Positions 31,296 through 39,919 of a stretch of 43,405 bases of DNA are shown here, in pieces. Origin of the DNA: an uncultured Prevotella sp. (GTDB lineage: Bacteria; Bacteroidota; Bacteroidia; Bacteroidales; Bacteroidaceae); NCBI GenBank assembly GCA_900546575.1, contig URDM01000017.1, forward strand, positions 1-43,405. The letters run 5' to 3'. The position numbers and the translations under genes were made by a program. The notes below the pieces were generated by a model that worked only from the letters and a program-made list of their open reading frames with translations, ran no database searches and was not told the origin of the DNA. Position 1 is the first letter of the stretch; each line of letters opens with the position of its first letter.

Positions 31296-31734
31296 AGAAA
31301 AACAACTCCGTCTCGACCTGCGCTACCTACGAATGGCACGCATTTGGGCTGAAAACAGCTACTGCCAGCGTCGCAAGGTGGGTGCTCTTGTCGTGAAGGA
31401 GAAAATGATAATAAGCGACGGCTACAACGGTACGCCAAGCGGATTTGAAAACGTTTGTGAGGACGAAACGAACGTAACGAAGCCTTACGTTCTGCATGCC
31501 GAAGCCAACGCCATTACCAAACTGGCACGTAGCTCGAACAACAGCGACGGAGCAACGCTCTACGTCACAGCCTCGCCATGCATTGAATGCGCCAAACTGA
31601 TTATTCAGGCTGGCATCAAACGCGTCATATACGGCGAGCAATACCGTCTGACCGACGGCATCGACCTGCTGAAAAGAGCCAATATAGAAGTTAAATATCT
31701 AAATCCGGACGATTATGAACATAAAGAAGTCTAA
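31276..31734 (+). CDS. Deoxycytidylate (dCMP) deaminase family protein
   Basis: A 152-residue zinc-dependent deaminase converting dCMP to dUMP for dTMP synthesis. The zinc site is HAEANAI (His74, catalytic Glu76) with PCIECAK (Cys102 and Cys105), and the substrate-binding GYNGTPSGFEN segment is specific to dCMP and related deaminases (ComEB type). The ATG lies within the end of the M3 peptidase gene (20-base overlap) and its own end overlaps the S41 protease gene by 20 bases, so the three are translationally coupled. Confidence 0.95.
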   Translation: MESKENKEKQLRLDLRYLRMARIWAENSYCQRRKVGALVVKEKMIISDGYNGTPSGFENVCEDETNVTKPYVLHAEANAITKLARSSNNSDGATLYVTASPCIECAKLIIQAGIKRVIYGEQYRLTDGIDLLKRANIEVKYLNPDDYEHKEV

Positions 31735-33355
31735 CCGGTTCATGCCGCTGATAATGGCAATGTGCGTTGTCATTGGCATTCTGATTGGCACATTCTATGC
31801 CAACCACTTCTCGGGCAACCGACTGAACATCATCAATTCGGGTTCAAACCGACTGACAAACCTGCTACATCTCATTGAAGACCAGTATGTGGACAAGGTG
31901 AACATCGACTCGCTTGTCGACCAGGCCATACCGCAGATTCTTGCCGATCTCGACCCTCACTCGGTCTACATCAGCGCTAAGGACGCGCAGGCTGTAGCCG
32001 ACGACCTTAAAGGATCGTTCTCTGGCGTGGGCATAGAGTTCACCATTCGCAAGGACACCATTCATGTTCAGAACGTGGTGCAGAACGGACCTGCCAAGAA
32101 GGCAGGCATCCTGGCAGGCGACAAGATTGTAAGCGTAGACGGCAAAACGTTCGTTGGCAAGATTGTAACGCAGGAGGAAGCCATGCGAAGACTGAAGGGT
32201 CCGAAAGACACTAAGGTGAAAATCGGTGTGGTACGCTACGGACAGAAGGGCGTGAAAAACTTCACCGTGACACGTGGCGACATTCCGCAGAAGAGCATCT
32301 CGGCTACATATATGATTGACGAACATACCGGCTACATCAAGGTGAAAAGTTTCGGCGAGACTACTTATCCCGAAATGCTCATCGCTCTGGCGCAGTTGTC
32401 GCAGGAAGGATTCAGCAATCTCATCATCGACCTGCGCGACAATACGGGCGGATACATGAATTCGGCTGTGCAGATGGCCAACGAGTTTCTGCCTAAGAAC
32501 AAACTGATAGTGTACATGCAGGGACGCAAGTCGCCACGTCAGGACTTCCGTTCAGACGGACACGGCTCGTACCAGAAGATACCGCTCATCGTTCTTATCA
32601 ACGAGGGTTCGGCATCGGCATCCGAGATATTCGCCGGAGCAATGCAGGACAACGACCGTGCCACTATCATCGGACGCCGCTCGTTTGGCAAGGGACTCGT
32701 GCAGCAGCAGCTCGCATTCCCCGACGGTTCTATGATACGACTCACCATTGCACGCTACTACACTCCGTCAGGCCGCTGCATACAGAAGCCTTTCACCGCT
32801 GGTGACAACAAAGACTACGAGGAAGACATTCTGGCACGCTACCAGCACGGCGAGTTCTTCTCGCAAGACAGCATCAAGCACCACGGTCCGGCTTATCACA
32901 CAAGCATCGGACGCACGGTATATGGCGGTGGCGGCATCACTCCCGACATCTTCATTCCGGAGGATACGCTGGGCATGACATCATACTATAAGGCTGCTGC
33001 CATGACCGGACTCATTCTGCAATTTGCCTATACTTACACCGACAACAACCGTCTGAAGCTTAACAACTTCCACGAAATGATGGATATGGTGAAGTATCTC
33101 GACACGCAGAACCTTGTGGACAAGTTTGCTACGTATGCAGACAAGAACGGACTGAAGCGCCGCAATCTGATGATACGCAAGTCGCACAGCCTGCTCAACC
33201 GCTATCTCAACTCGCGCGTGATATACAACATGCTCGACGAACAGGCGCTGACGCAGTACATCAACCTTGACGACCCGACCGTGACAATGGCCCTACATGT
33301 GTTCAAGAACAAGGCTGCGTTCCCTAAAAAGCCCATCAAGAAAAACAAGAAATGA
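31715..33355 (+). CDS. S41 family C-terminal processing peptidase (Ctp/Prc type)
   Basis: A 546-residue periplasmic protease. One N-terminal hydrophobic segment (residues 10-28) serves as signal or anchor. A PDZ domain follows (about 85-175; GVGIEFTIRKDTIHVQNVVQNGPAKKAGILAGD), then the S41 core. The serine-lysine dyad is Ser301 in NEGSASASEIF and Lys326 in RSFGKGLVQQQ, at the same 25-residue spacing as Ser430/Lys455 of E. coli Prc. It would trim or degrade exported proteins from their C-termini. A C-terminal domain of about 130 residues, ending in a Lys-rich tail, follows the catalytic part. It overlaps the next gene by ATGA. Confidence 0.95.
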   Translation: MNIKKSNRFMPLIMAMCVVIGILIGTFYANHFSGNRLNIINSGSNRLTNLLHLIEDQYVDKVNIDSLVDQAIPQILADLDPHSVYISAKDAQAVADDLKGSFSGVGIEFTIRKDTIHVQNVVQNGPAKKAGILAGDKIVSVDGKTFVGKIVTQEEAMRRLKGPKDTKVKIGVVRYGQKGVKNFTVTRGDIPQKSISATYMIDEHTGYIKVKSFGETTYPEMLIALAQLSQEGFSNLIIDLRDNTGGYMNSAVQMANEFLPKNKLIVYMQGRKSPRQDFRSDGHGSYQKIPLIVLINEGSASASEIFAGAMQDNDRATIIGRRSFGKGLVQQQLAFPDGSMIRLTIARYYTPSGRCIQKPFTAGDNKDYEEDILARYQHGEFFSQDSIKHHGPAYHTSIGRTVYGGGGITPDIFIPEDTLGMTSYYKAAAMTGLILQFAYTYTDNNRLKLNNFHEMMDMVKYLDTQNLVDKFATYADKNGLKRRNLMIRKSHSLLNRYLNSRVIYNMLDEQALTQYINLDDPTVTMALHVFKNKAAFPKKPIKKNKK

Positions 33356-33894
33356 TAAGCAAACTACAACTCAGAAAAGAGATTAAAAACAACAAACGAC
33401 AATTCACCAGCCAGCAGCTGCATGAATTGTCGTTTGCTGTTATTACGCGTCTGCTCGCACACCCACGTGTCAAGTCTGCCAAAACCATTATGCTCTACCA
33501 CTCATTGCCCGACGAAGTGGACACTCATACTATCGTCGACTCGCTACTGATGAGCGGCAAGACCATCCTGCTGCCACGCGTTACGGGCGAAGGAACGATG
33601 GAGCTGCACCGCTACAATGGTCCGAAAGACATGCAGACAGGCGCCTATGGCATTATGGAACCTACCGGACAGCTCTTCACCGACTATGCCGACATCGACC
33701 TGGCGATAGTGCCTGGCGTGGCTTTCGACCATGACGGCAACCGTATGGGACGTGGCAAGGGCTACTACGACCGCTTCCTGCCGCTCATACCCGATACATA
33801 TAAGATAGGTGTATGCTTCCCGTTCCAAATGATAACGTCCATCCCTGCCGAAAAACACGATATCAGGATGGACGAAATCATCACCTCACAATAA
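33352..33894 (+). CDS. 5-formyltetrahydrofolate cyclo-ligase
   Basis: A 180-residue enzyme that turns 5-formyl-THF back to 5,10-methenyl-THF using ATP. Family motifs: basic N-terminal RKEIKNNKR, the YHSLPDEVDT segment, VPGVAFDHDGNRMGRGKGYYDRFL (phosphate- and folate-binding) near residues 122-145, and a C-terminal HDIRMDEIIT. It shares an ATGA overlap with the S41 gene and is the last gene of the operon. Only 13 bases separate its stop from that of the convergent GH20 gene, with no room for a separate terminator. Confidence 0.95.
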   Translation: MISKLQLRKEIKNNKRQFTSQQLHELSFAVITRLLAHPRVKSAKTIMLYHSLPDEVDTHTIVDSLLMSGKTILLPRVTGEGTMELHRYNGPKDMQTGAYGIMEPTGQLFTDYADIDLAIVPGVAFDHDGNRMGRGKGYYDRFLPLIPDTYKIGVCFPFQMITSIPAEKHDIRMDEIITSQ

Positions 33895-33907
33895 TTATTT
33901 CAGACGA

Positions 33908-35932
33908 TTACTTCTGCGACACGCGCACATCAGTAATCTTGCTCTTGAACGCTCCAGCCTTGGCAAGGGGGAATACGAGTGTGCGCTGATAGTACATTCG
34001 GGTCTGCGGATTGTACATCACCGGCTGCCAAGCGTTCTTGTCGCCGTTCTGGAATGTAGTACGATCAGAAGCCTTCATAGCGTAGATGGTGAGCGGACCA
34101 AGTTCTTCCTTCAGCTTGCCGTCTACATAAAGGCATGTCTTGGTGTTGTCGCCGGTTATCGAGATGCTCACCTTCTTGCCTTCGGGTATCTTGTAATTGA
34201 ACTTGTTGAGGTATCCCTCGCGTGCAAATCCCAACTTACCATCTTCAGGGTCGGCAAGATAAAATGTGGCATTCTTCGACTCAAACAGCACCGTTCCTTT
34301 CTCCTCGGCAGCACCCTTGATGTTGAAATCGACACGATAGCCATAGCCTACCTCTTCCTCACCGGTGGTCTGACCAGGCTGAAGTTGTGCAATGCTTAGA
34401 GTCTTGCCACTGGTCCATCGTGCAGCCTCATTTACACCAGGTGCCTCGCTGAGCTTATGGCGAAGATTATTGAACTCGGCATAAGGCATTGAGGTTTCGG
34501 CTCCACGCCAGAACTTCACAGCGAGAGTCTGCAATGCAGGATACAGACGGTCGTGAATGTCCTTCACGCTGATGCCATTTCCGGCATGGTCGTTCCACAC
34601 GGCAAACATTCCGCCAAGAATAGCAGGGTCGTTCTCCTTAAACTTCTCGTTGCCTATCTGTGCCGGAGTCCACTTGTTATATAGCGACTCACAATTGAGA
34701 TAGTCGTAGTAATAACCGGCAGCCGGAACTATGTAGGTAAGTCCGTCGGGTATGCTGATGAGCTTATAGCCCTGTCGCTTCATCTCTTTCGGATCGGCAT
34801 AGCCATTATACCAGCAGCTCATTATGACATTGTCCGACTTCACCTTGGTGTCGCCATTGGCGTGAGTAAGCGCTCCCCATACGGCAGCCTGCTTGCCGAA
34901 CGACTCTACATATTTAATATAATGGTCGGTGAAGTAGCGGAATTTCTCTACAACATCTTTCTTTGCATTGGAGTATTCATCAGTACCAATGTGCACCACC
35001 TTGCCACGGAACACAGGTTCTTTACCCTCAAGATATTCCTTAAATAGTCCATCCACAAACTTATATGTCTCAGGATTGAACAAATCGAGATGATCCATGC
35101 CATACTCCTTCGAGCCAATCTCAGGCTTGTAGTGAGTGAAAGCCAATGTATGTGCAGGCACATCAATCTCCGGAATGATGTCGACACCATACTGCTCGGC
35201 AAGTTTCTGCAGGTCGATGAATTCCTTCTTGGTGTACGACCCGTCGCGTGCAGTCAGTCCGGGATATGTGTCACACTCCAATCGGAATGCAGCCTGCGTC
35301 TTGTCCCAATCATTGTCGAAGAACTGGCGGAAACCGTTGTCGTTTAGATGAATCTGCAAGGTGTTCATCTTATAGTAAGCCATTGTCTTGACAAGCGAAC
35401 GCAGATAGTCCATCGGGATGTACTTGCGTCCGCAGTCCATCATAAATCCACGCAAGCCATACTCCGGAGTGTCCACGATATTGCCCTTAGGCAATGCTCC
35501 GCCGTTCGACTTGTTCTGCTCTGCCATCTGCAATACGGTGCGCGTGCCCCACTTCAGTCCCTTGACTGTTGCTGCGCTGACGGTTGTAACGTCACCTATA
35601 CTGATGCGATAGCCCTCCTGTCCGAGTGCCTTGTCTGCCTTAAGCACAAGCACGATGTCACCTGTCGACGGTTTGCCGTTCTTTAATGTGAGCTGTGCGC
35701 CCATCAAGCTGCCATAGTCAGCAGCAAACATCTCTCCTACTTCCGCGGCTGCCTTGCGACCATTTACGACATACTTGCCCGAAAGGGTCATGTATCCTTC
35801 GGCACCATGCCATTCCTTCAGTTCGGGCACTACAAAAGGTTTAGGATTCACTCCGGCCCATGCCACGGCCGACATCGCGCACAGACACAATGCAAGCACA
35901 ATGCTCTTGGAGCTGAAAAAGTTTTTCATCAT
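33908..35932 (-). CDS. Beta-N-acetylhexosaminidase, GH20, exported
   Basis: A 674-residue secreted or periplasmic enzyme removing terminal GlcNAc/GalNAc. Signal peptide about residues 1-26 (ending SAVAWA). An N-terminal GH20b-like domain (27-150) precedes the (beta/alpha)8 barrel starting GLRGFMMDCGRKYIPMDYLR. The catalytic pair is Asp318-Glu319 in HIGTDEYSN, used in substrate-assisted catalysis. Barrel segments IIPEIDVPAHTLAF, CWYNGY and FAVWNDHAGNGIS are present. The last 150 residues form a beta-sandwich-like region, perhaps carbohydrate-binding. It fits N-glycan or chitobiose use, as does the GH130 gene elsewhere in this window. Upstream are a -7 element (TAACTTTG, 36011-36004) and a palindrome that may be an operator. 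Confidence 0.94.
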   Translation of the reverse strand: MMKNFFSSKSIVLALCLCAMSAVAWAGVNPKPFVVPELKEWHGAEGYMTLSGKYVVNGRKAAAEVGEMFAADYGSLMGAQLTLKNGKPSTGDIVLVLKADKALGQEGYRISIGDVTTVSAATVKGLKWGTRTVLQMAEQNKSNGGALPKGNIVDTPEYGLRGFMMDCGRKYIPMDYLRSLVKTMAYYKMNTLQIHLNDNGFRQFFDNDWDKTQAAFRLECDTYPGLTARDGSYTKKEFIDLQKLAEQYGVDIIPEIDVPAHTLAFTHYKPEIGSKEYGMDHLDLFNPETYKFVDGLFKEYLEGKEPVFRGKVVHIGTDEYSNAKKDVVEKFRYFTDHYIKYVESFGKQAAVWGALTHANGDTKVKSDNVIMSCWYNGYADPKEMKRQGYKLISIPDGLTYIVPAAGYYYDYLNCESLYNKWTPAQIGNEKFKENDPAILGGMFAVWNDHAGNGISVKDIHDRLYPALQTLAVKFWRGAETSMPYAEFNNLRHKLSEAPGVNEAARWTSGKTLSIAQLQPGQTTGEEEVGYGYRVDFNIKGAAEEKGTVLFESKNATFYLADPEDGKLGFAREGYLNKFNYKIPEGKKVSISITGDNTKTCLYVDGKLKEELGPLTIYAMKASDRTTFQNGDKNAWQPVMYNPQTRMYYQRTLVFPLAKAGAFKSKITDVRVSQK

Positions 35933-35983
35933 AATTTTGTCTTAGTTGATATTGTTTCAGTTACTAATATTCTTATTTAGGTT

Positions 35984-36000
35984 GCACATATAATATGTGC
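35984..36000. promoter_or_regulatory. Perfect 17-bp palindrome, candidate operator of the GH20 gene
   Basis: GCACATAT, A, ATATGTGC: two 8-base arms around one base. It lies directly downstream of the -7 element TAACTTTG (36011-36004, minus strand), so it would cover the transcription start. A dimeric repressor site is the simplest reading. No regulator gene is adjacent. Confidence 0.5.
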
Positions 36001-36114
36001 GTACAAAGTTAGCGTATTTTTTCCAATCAATAACGGTTTTGCGGTAAAAACCTTATTCAGCGGTAAAAGCAATTAATGCCGTAAATAAAAACGACTGTTT
36101 TACCCACTACTTTC

Positions 36115-36174
36115 AAAACGACTCCTTTTGCATCCTAAAACGACTCCTTTTACAATCCAAAACGACTCCTTTTG
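36115..36174. repeat. 22-bp-period array of a 16-bp near-palindrome (copy 3, three units)
   Basis: Units at 36115, 36137 and 36159: AAAACGACTCCTTTTG, AAAACGACTCCTTTTA, AAAACGACTCCTTTTG, with spacers CATCCT and CAATCC. A degenerate related unit (AAAACGACTGTTTTA) is at 36088-36102, out of phase. The array lies between the divergent GH20 and lon promoters. Besides this, the palindrome and the -7 elements, the 387-base gap shows nothing further. Confidence 0.88.
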
Positions 36175-36250
36175 AATACTTGAATAATTCCATGGAGGTG
36201 TACACGTTGCAAAATTATATAAAATCGAAGTCTATCTGAAAACTTTTGAG

Positions 36251-36258
36251 TAACTTTG
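36251..36258 (+). promoter_or_regulatory. Putative -7 element of the lon operon
   Basis: TAACTTTG followed by CA matches the consensus and lies 62 bases before the lon ATG. The TTTG at 36245-36248 is too close to be its -33 element, so the upstream half is non-standard. Confidence 0.45.
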
Positions 36259-36319
36259 CAAAGATTTTGCTATACTCTATTAGCGTACACCATCTGTACG
36301 CCACACATTATTATATAAT

Positions 36320-38785
36320 ATGAACAAGAGATCCAATACATCAATACAAATGATTGCCGACTACGACGGCGACATAAAGAACCTGCTCAATGTGGAATAT
36401 GAGGGAGCGCTTCCCGTACTTGCCACTCGCAACGTGGTAATATTCCCGGGAGTAATATGCCCCGTCATTGTAGGACGCAAGCAAAGTCTTAAGCTGCTAA
36501 AAGACATCGGCAAGGAGCGCGATGCATTATTTGCCGTTTTCTGCCAGAAAGACCAACACGTGGAGTTGCCAGGCGAAGGCGACCTCATAGAATATGGCGT
36601 ATATGCCAAATTGGTCAAGGTGCTCGAAATGCCCGGACCTGGCAACAACGTTACTGCAATAATACAGGGACTGGGACGATGCCACCTCGACGAACTCGTA
36701 AGCAACAAGCCGATGTTGTTCGGCAAGGTAAGCCAGGCTATGGAGGAGATGCCTGACGACAACGACACCGAGTTCAAGACAGCTATGGAGGACTTGCGCG
36801 CAAACACGGTTAAGTACATCCAGATGAACGATGAGCTGCCCGACGAGTCGCAGTTTGCACTGAGCAACATCTCAAACGACGTGATTGCAGCCGACTTCGT
36901 ATGCTCCAACCTGCCTTTCAGCCTTGAGGACAAGATTTCGCTTATCAACACTTCGAGCATCAAGGAGCGCGTCATCGGCGTGCTGCGCGTGATGCACAAG
37001 GAGATGCAGCTGCTCGAACTCAAGCAGAACATACGATCAAAGACACGCGAAGACCTCGACGAGCAGCAGCGTGAGTACTTCCTGCAGCAGCAGATCAAGA
37101 ACATAAAGGAGGAACTTGGCAACGGTGAGGGATCGCCCGAGCGCAAGGAACTGGAAGAGAAAGCCAAGACAAAGCTTTGGAGCGAAGACGTGCAGAAGGT
37201 ATTCCGAAAGGAACTAGACAAGCTCGACATGCTCAATCCGCAAAGTCCCGACTACAGCATTCAGTTCAACTATCTGCAGACAATGATCAATCTGCCTTGG
37301 GGCGAATACACCAAGGACGACCTCGACCTGAAGCGTGCACAGCGCATACTCAACCGCGACCACTACGGAATGGAAAAGGTGAAGGAGCGCATACTCGAAT
37401 ACATGGCTGTGCTGAAGCTCAGAGGCGACCTCAAGTCGCCCATTATCTGCCTCTACGGACCTCCGGGAGTGGGCAAGACATCACTCGGCAAATCGATTGC
37501 TGCTGCAATGAAGCGCAAGTATGTACGCATGTCGCTCGGCGGACTCCATGACGAGAGCGAGATACGCGGACATCGTCGCACATACATAGGAGCAATGCCC
37601 GGACGCATCATCAAGAACATACAGAAGGCAGGTTCGTCAAACCCAGTGTTCATACTCGACGAGATTGACAAGGTGACACAGAACACCGTCAACGGCGACC
37701 CGTCATCGGCATTGCTCGAAGTGCTCGACCCCGAACAGAACAACGCCTTCCACGACAACTATCTCGACGTTGACTACGACCTCTCGAAGGTGCTCTTCAT
37801 AGCTACAGCCAACGACCTCGGCAGCATACCTAAGCCGCTGCTCGACCGTATGGAGCTGATTGAAGTGAGCGGATACATCACCGAAGAGAAGATAGAGATA
37901 GCCAAACGCCACCTCATTCCGCGCGAGATTGACAACTGCGGATTGGCTGCCAAGGAAGACAAGCCGACATTCAACAAGGCTGCCATAGAGAAGATTATCG
38001 AACAGTACACACGCGAGAGCGGTGTTCGACAGCTTGAAAAGCAGGTGAACAAGGCGCTGCGCAAGCTGGCTTATCGCAAGGCACTCGACGGACAGTTGCC
38101 CTACGAGAAGATTACTCCCAACGAGATTGAGGACCTGCTCGGCAAGCCTCCTTTCTATCGCGACATCTATCAGGGCAACGACTACGCCGGCGTAGTGACC
38201 GGACTGGCATGGACCAGCGTAGGCGGCGAGATTCTCTTCATCGAGACTTCGCTCAGTAAGGGCAAGGCAGGCAAGCTCACTCTCACCGGCAATCTTGGCG
38301 ACGTGATGAAGGAGTCGGCTGTGATAGCCCTTGAATATGTCAAGGCACACATCGACACCCTGGGCGTTGACTACCGCATATTCGACAACTGGAACATCCA
38401 CATCCATGTGCCCGAAGGCGCAACTCCGAAGGACGGCCCGTCGGCAGGCATCACAATTGCCACCTCTATAGCCTCAGCCATCACGCAGCGCAAGGTGCGC
38501 AAGAACACAGCCATGACCGGCGAGATAACTCTGCGTGGCAAGGTGCTGCCCGTAGGCGGAATAAAGGAGAAGATACTTGCAGCCAAGCGCGCCGGCATAA
38601 CAGATATAGTAATGTGCCGCGACAACCGCAAGGACATTGAGGAAATACCCGAAATCTACCGCAAGGGAGTGCAGTTCCATTATGTCGAGAACGTGCAGGA
38701 CGTATGGCAGTTTGCACTCACCGACACATTGGTAGACAATCCGGTAAGCTTTAAGATTGACGACGAAAAGAAAGAAGACAAATGA
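36320..38785 (+). CDS. lon: ATP-dependent protease Lon
   Basis: An 821-residue cytoplasmic AAA+ protease of full LonA layout. The N-terminal substrate-binding domain (LPVLATRNVVIFPGVICPVIVGR, from about residue 30) is followed by a coiled-coil region with YFLQQQIKNIKEELG. The AAA+ module has Walker A GPPGVGKT at 380-387 and Walker B FILDEIDKV. The protease domain has the Ser708 (PKDGPSAG) and Lys749 (GGIKEK) dyad. It degrades misfolded and short-lived regulatory proteins. Its stop overlaps the tgt start (ATGA). The lon-tgt-lptF/G order is, to my knowledge, common in Bacteroidetes. Confidence 0.98.
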   Translation: MNKRSNTSIQMIADYDGDIKNLLNVEYEGALPVLATRNVVIFPGVICPVIVGRKQSLKLLKDIGKERDALFAVFCQKDQHVELPGEGDLIEYGVYAKLVKVLEMPGPGNNVTAIIQGLGRCHLDELVSNKPMLFGKVSQAMEEMPDDNDTEFKTAMEDLRANTVKYIQMNDELPDESQFALSNISNDVIAADFVCSNLPFSLEDKISLINTSSIKERVIGVLRVMHKEMQLLELKQNIRSKTREDLDEQQREYFLQQQIKNIKEELGNGEGSPERKELEEKAKTKLWSEDVQKVFRKELDKLDMLNPQSPDYSIQFNYLQTMINLPWGEYTKDDLDLKRAQRILNRDHYGMEKVKERILEYMAVLKLRGDLKSPIICLYGPPGVGKTSLGKSIAAAMKRKYVRMSLGGLHDESEIRGHRRTYIGAMPGRIIKNIQKAGSSNPVFILDEIDKVTQNTVNGDPSSALLEVLDPEQNNAFHDNYLDVDYDLSKVLFIATANDLGSIPKPLLDRMELIEVSGYITEEKIEIAKRHLIPREIDNCGLAAKEDKPTFNKAAIEKIIEQYTRESGVRQLEKQVNKALRKLAYRKALDGQLPYEKITPNEIEDLLGKPPFYRDIYQGNDYAGVVTGLAWTSVGGEILFIETSLSKGKAGKLTLTGNLGDVMKESAVIALEYVKAHIDTLGVDYRIFDNWNIHIHVPEGATPKDGPSAGITIATSIASAITQRKVRKNTAMTGEITLRGKVLPVGGIKEKILAAKRAGITDIVMCRDNRKDIEEIPEIYRKGVQFHYVENVQDVWQFALTDTLVDNPVSFKIDDEKKEDK

Positions 38786-39909
38786 CATTTGAACTACAAC
38801 ATACCGACCCGTGCAGCGACGCACGTACCGGACTCATAACCACCGACCACGGACAGATAAAGACTCCTATCTTTATGCCCGTGGGAACCGTTGGCTCGGT
38901 CAAGGGAGTACACTTTCAGGAGCTGCGCGAGCAGGTGAAGGCACAGATAATACTGGGCAACACCTATCACCTGTACCTCCGTCCCGGACTTGACACGCTG
39001 CGCAAGGCAGGCGGACTGCATAAGTTCAACACATGGGACCGCCCGATTCTGACAGACTCGGGTGGCTTTCAGGTTTTCTCTCTCACCGGTATACGCAAGC
39101 TGCGTGAGGAGGGATGCGAGTTCCGCTCACACATTGACGGATCGAAGCACATATTCACACCCGAGAGCGTGATGGACACCGAGCGCATCATAGGAGCCGA
39201 CATCATGATGGCTTTCGACGAATGTCCTCCAGGCGAGAGCGACTATGAGTATGCCCGCAAGAGCCTGCAACTCACACAGCGATGGCTCGACCGCTGCTTC
39301 AAGCGCTTCAACGAGACCGAACCTCTCTACGGTCACAAGCAAAGCCTGTTCCCTATCGTGCAGGGATGCAAGTATAAGGACCTGCGTCGTGAGGCTGCCA
39401 AGTACGTAGCCGACAAGGGTGCCGACGGCAATGCTATCGGCGGACTGGCAGTAGGCGAACCTACCGAGGTGATGTACGAAATGATTGAGGTGGTAAATGA
39501 GATTCTGCCAAAAGACCGTCCGCGCTATCTCATGGGCGTAGGTACACCGCAGAACATTCTCGAAGCTATTGAGCGAGGAGTGGATATGTTCGACTGTGTG
39601 ATGCCGACCCGCAACGGACGCAATGCCATGCTCTTCACCTACAACGGCACGATGAACATGCGCAACAAGAAATGGGAAAACGACTTCTCACCCATCGACC
39701 CCGACGGATGCGACATCGATCGTCTGCACTCAAAGGCTTATCTGCACCATCTCTTCAAGGCCCAGGAACTTCTGGCAATGCAGATAGCAAGCATTCACAA
39801 CCTCGCCTTCTATCTGCGACTCGTCACCGACGCACGCCAGCACATCGAGCAGGGCGACTTCGTGCAGTGGAAACGCAGCGTCATAGACAATCTCGGAAGA
39901 AGAATTTAG
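38782..39909 (+). CDS. tgt: Queuine/preQ1 tRNA-guanine transglycosylase
   Basis: A 375-residue enzyme exchanging G34 of GUN anticodons for preQ1 on the way to queuosine. Key segments are present: TPIFMPVGTVGSVKG, RPILTDSGGFQVFSL (active-site Asp), MAFDECPPGESDY, GGLAVGEP and the base-exchange loop VMPTRNGRNAMLFT. The C-terminal zinc site is unusual: in place of CxCxxC before AYLHHL there is DGCDIDRLHSKAYLHHL, with a single Cys and a shorter loop. I recall the same loss in Bacteroides Tgt. It starts inside the lon stop codon, so translation is coupled, and is 10 bases from the lptF/G gene. Confidence 0.96.
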   Translation: MTFELQHTDPCSDARTGLITTDHGQIKTPIFMPVGTVGSVKGVHFQELREQVKAQIILGNTYHLYLRPGLDTLRKAGGLHKFNTWDRPILTDSGGFQVFSLTGIRKLREEGCEFRSHIDGSKHIFTPESVMDTERIIGADIMMAFDECPPGESDYEYARKSLQLTQRWLDRCFKRFNETEPLYGHKQSLFPIVQGCKYKDLRREAAKYVADKGADGNAIGGLAVGEPTEVMYEMIEVVNEILPKDRPRYLMGVGTPQNILEAIERGVDMFDCVMPTRNGRNAMLFTYNGTMNMRNKKWENDFSPIDPDGCDIDRLHSKAYLHHLFKAQELLAMQIASIHNLAFYLRLVTDARQHIEQGDFVQWKRSVIDNLGRRI

Positions 39910-39919
39910 TTTTAGTAGG

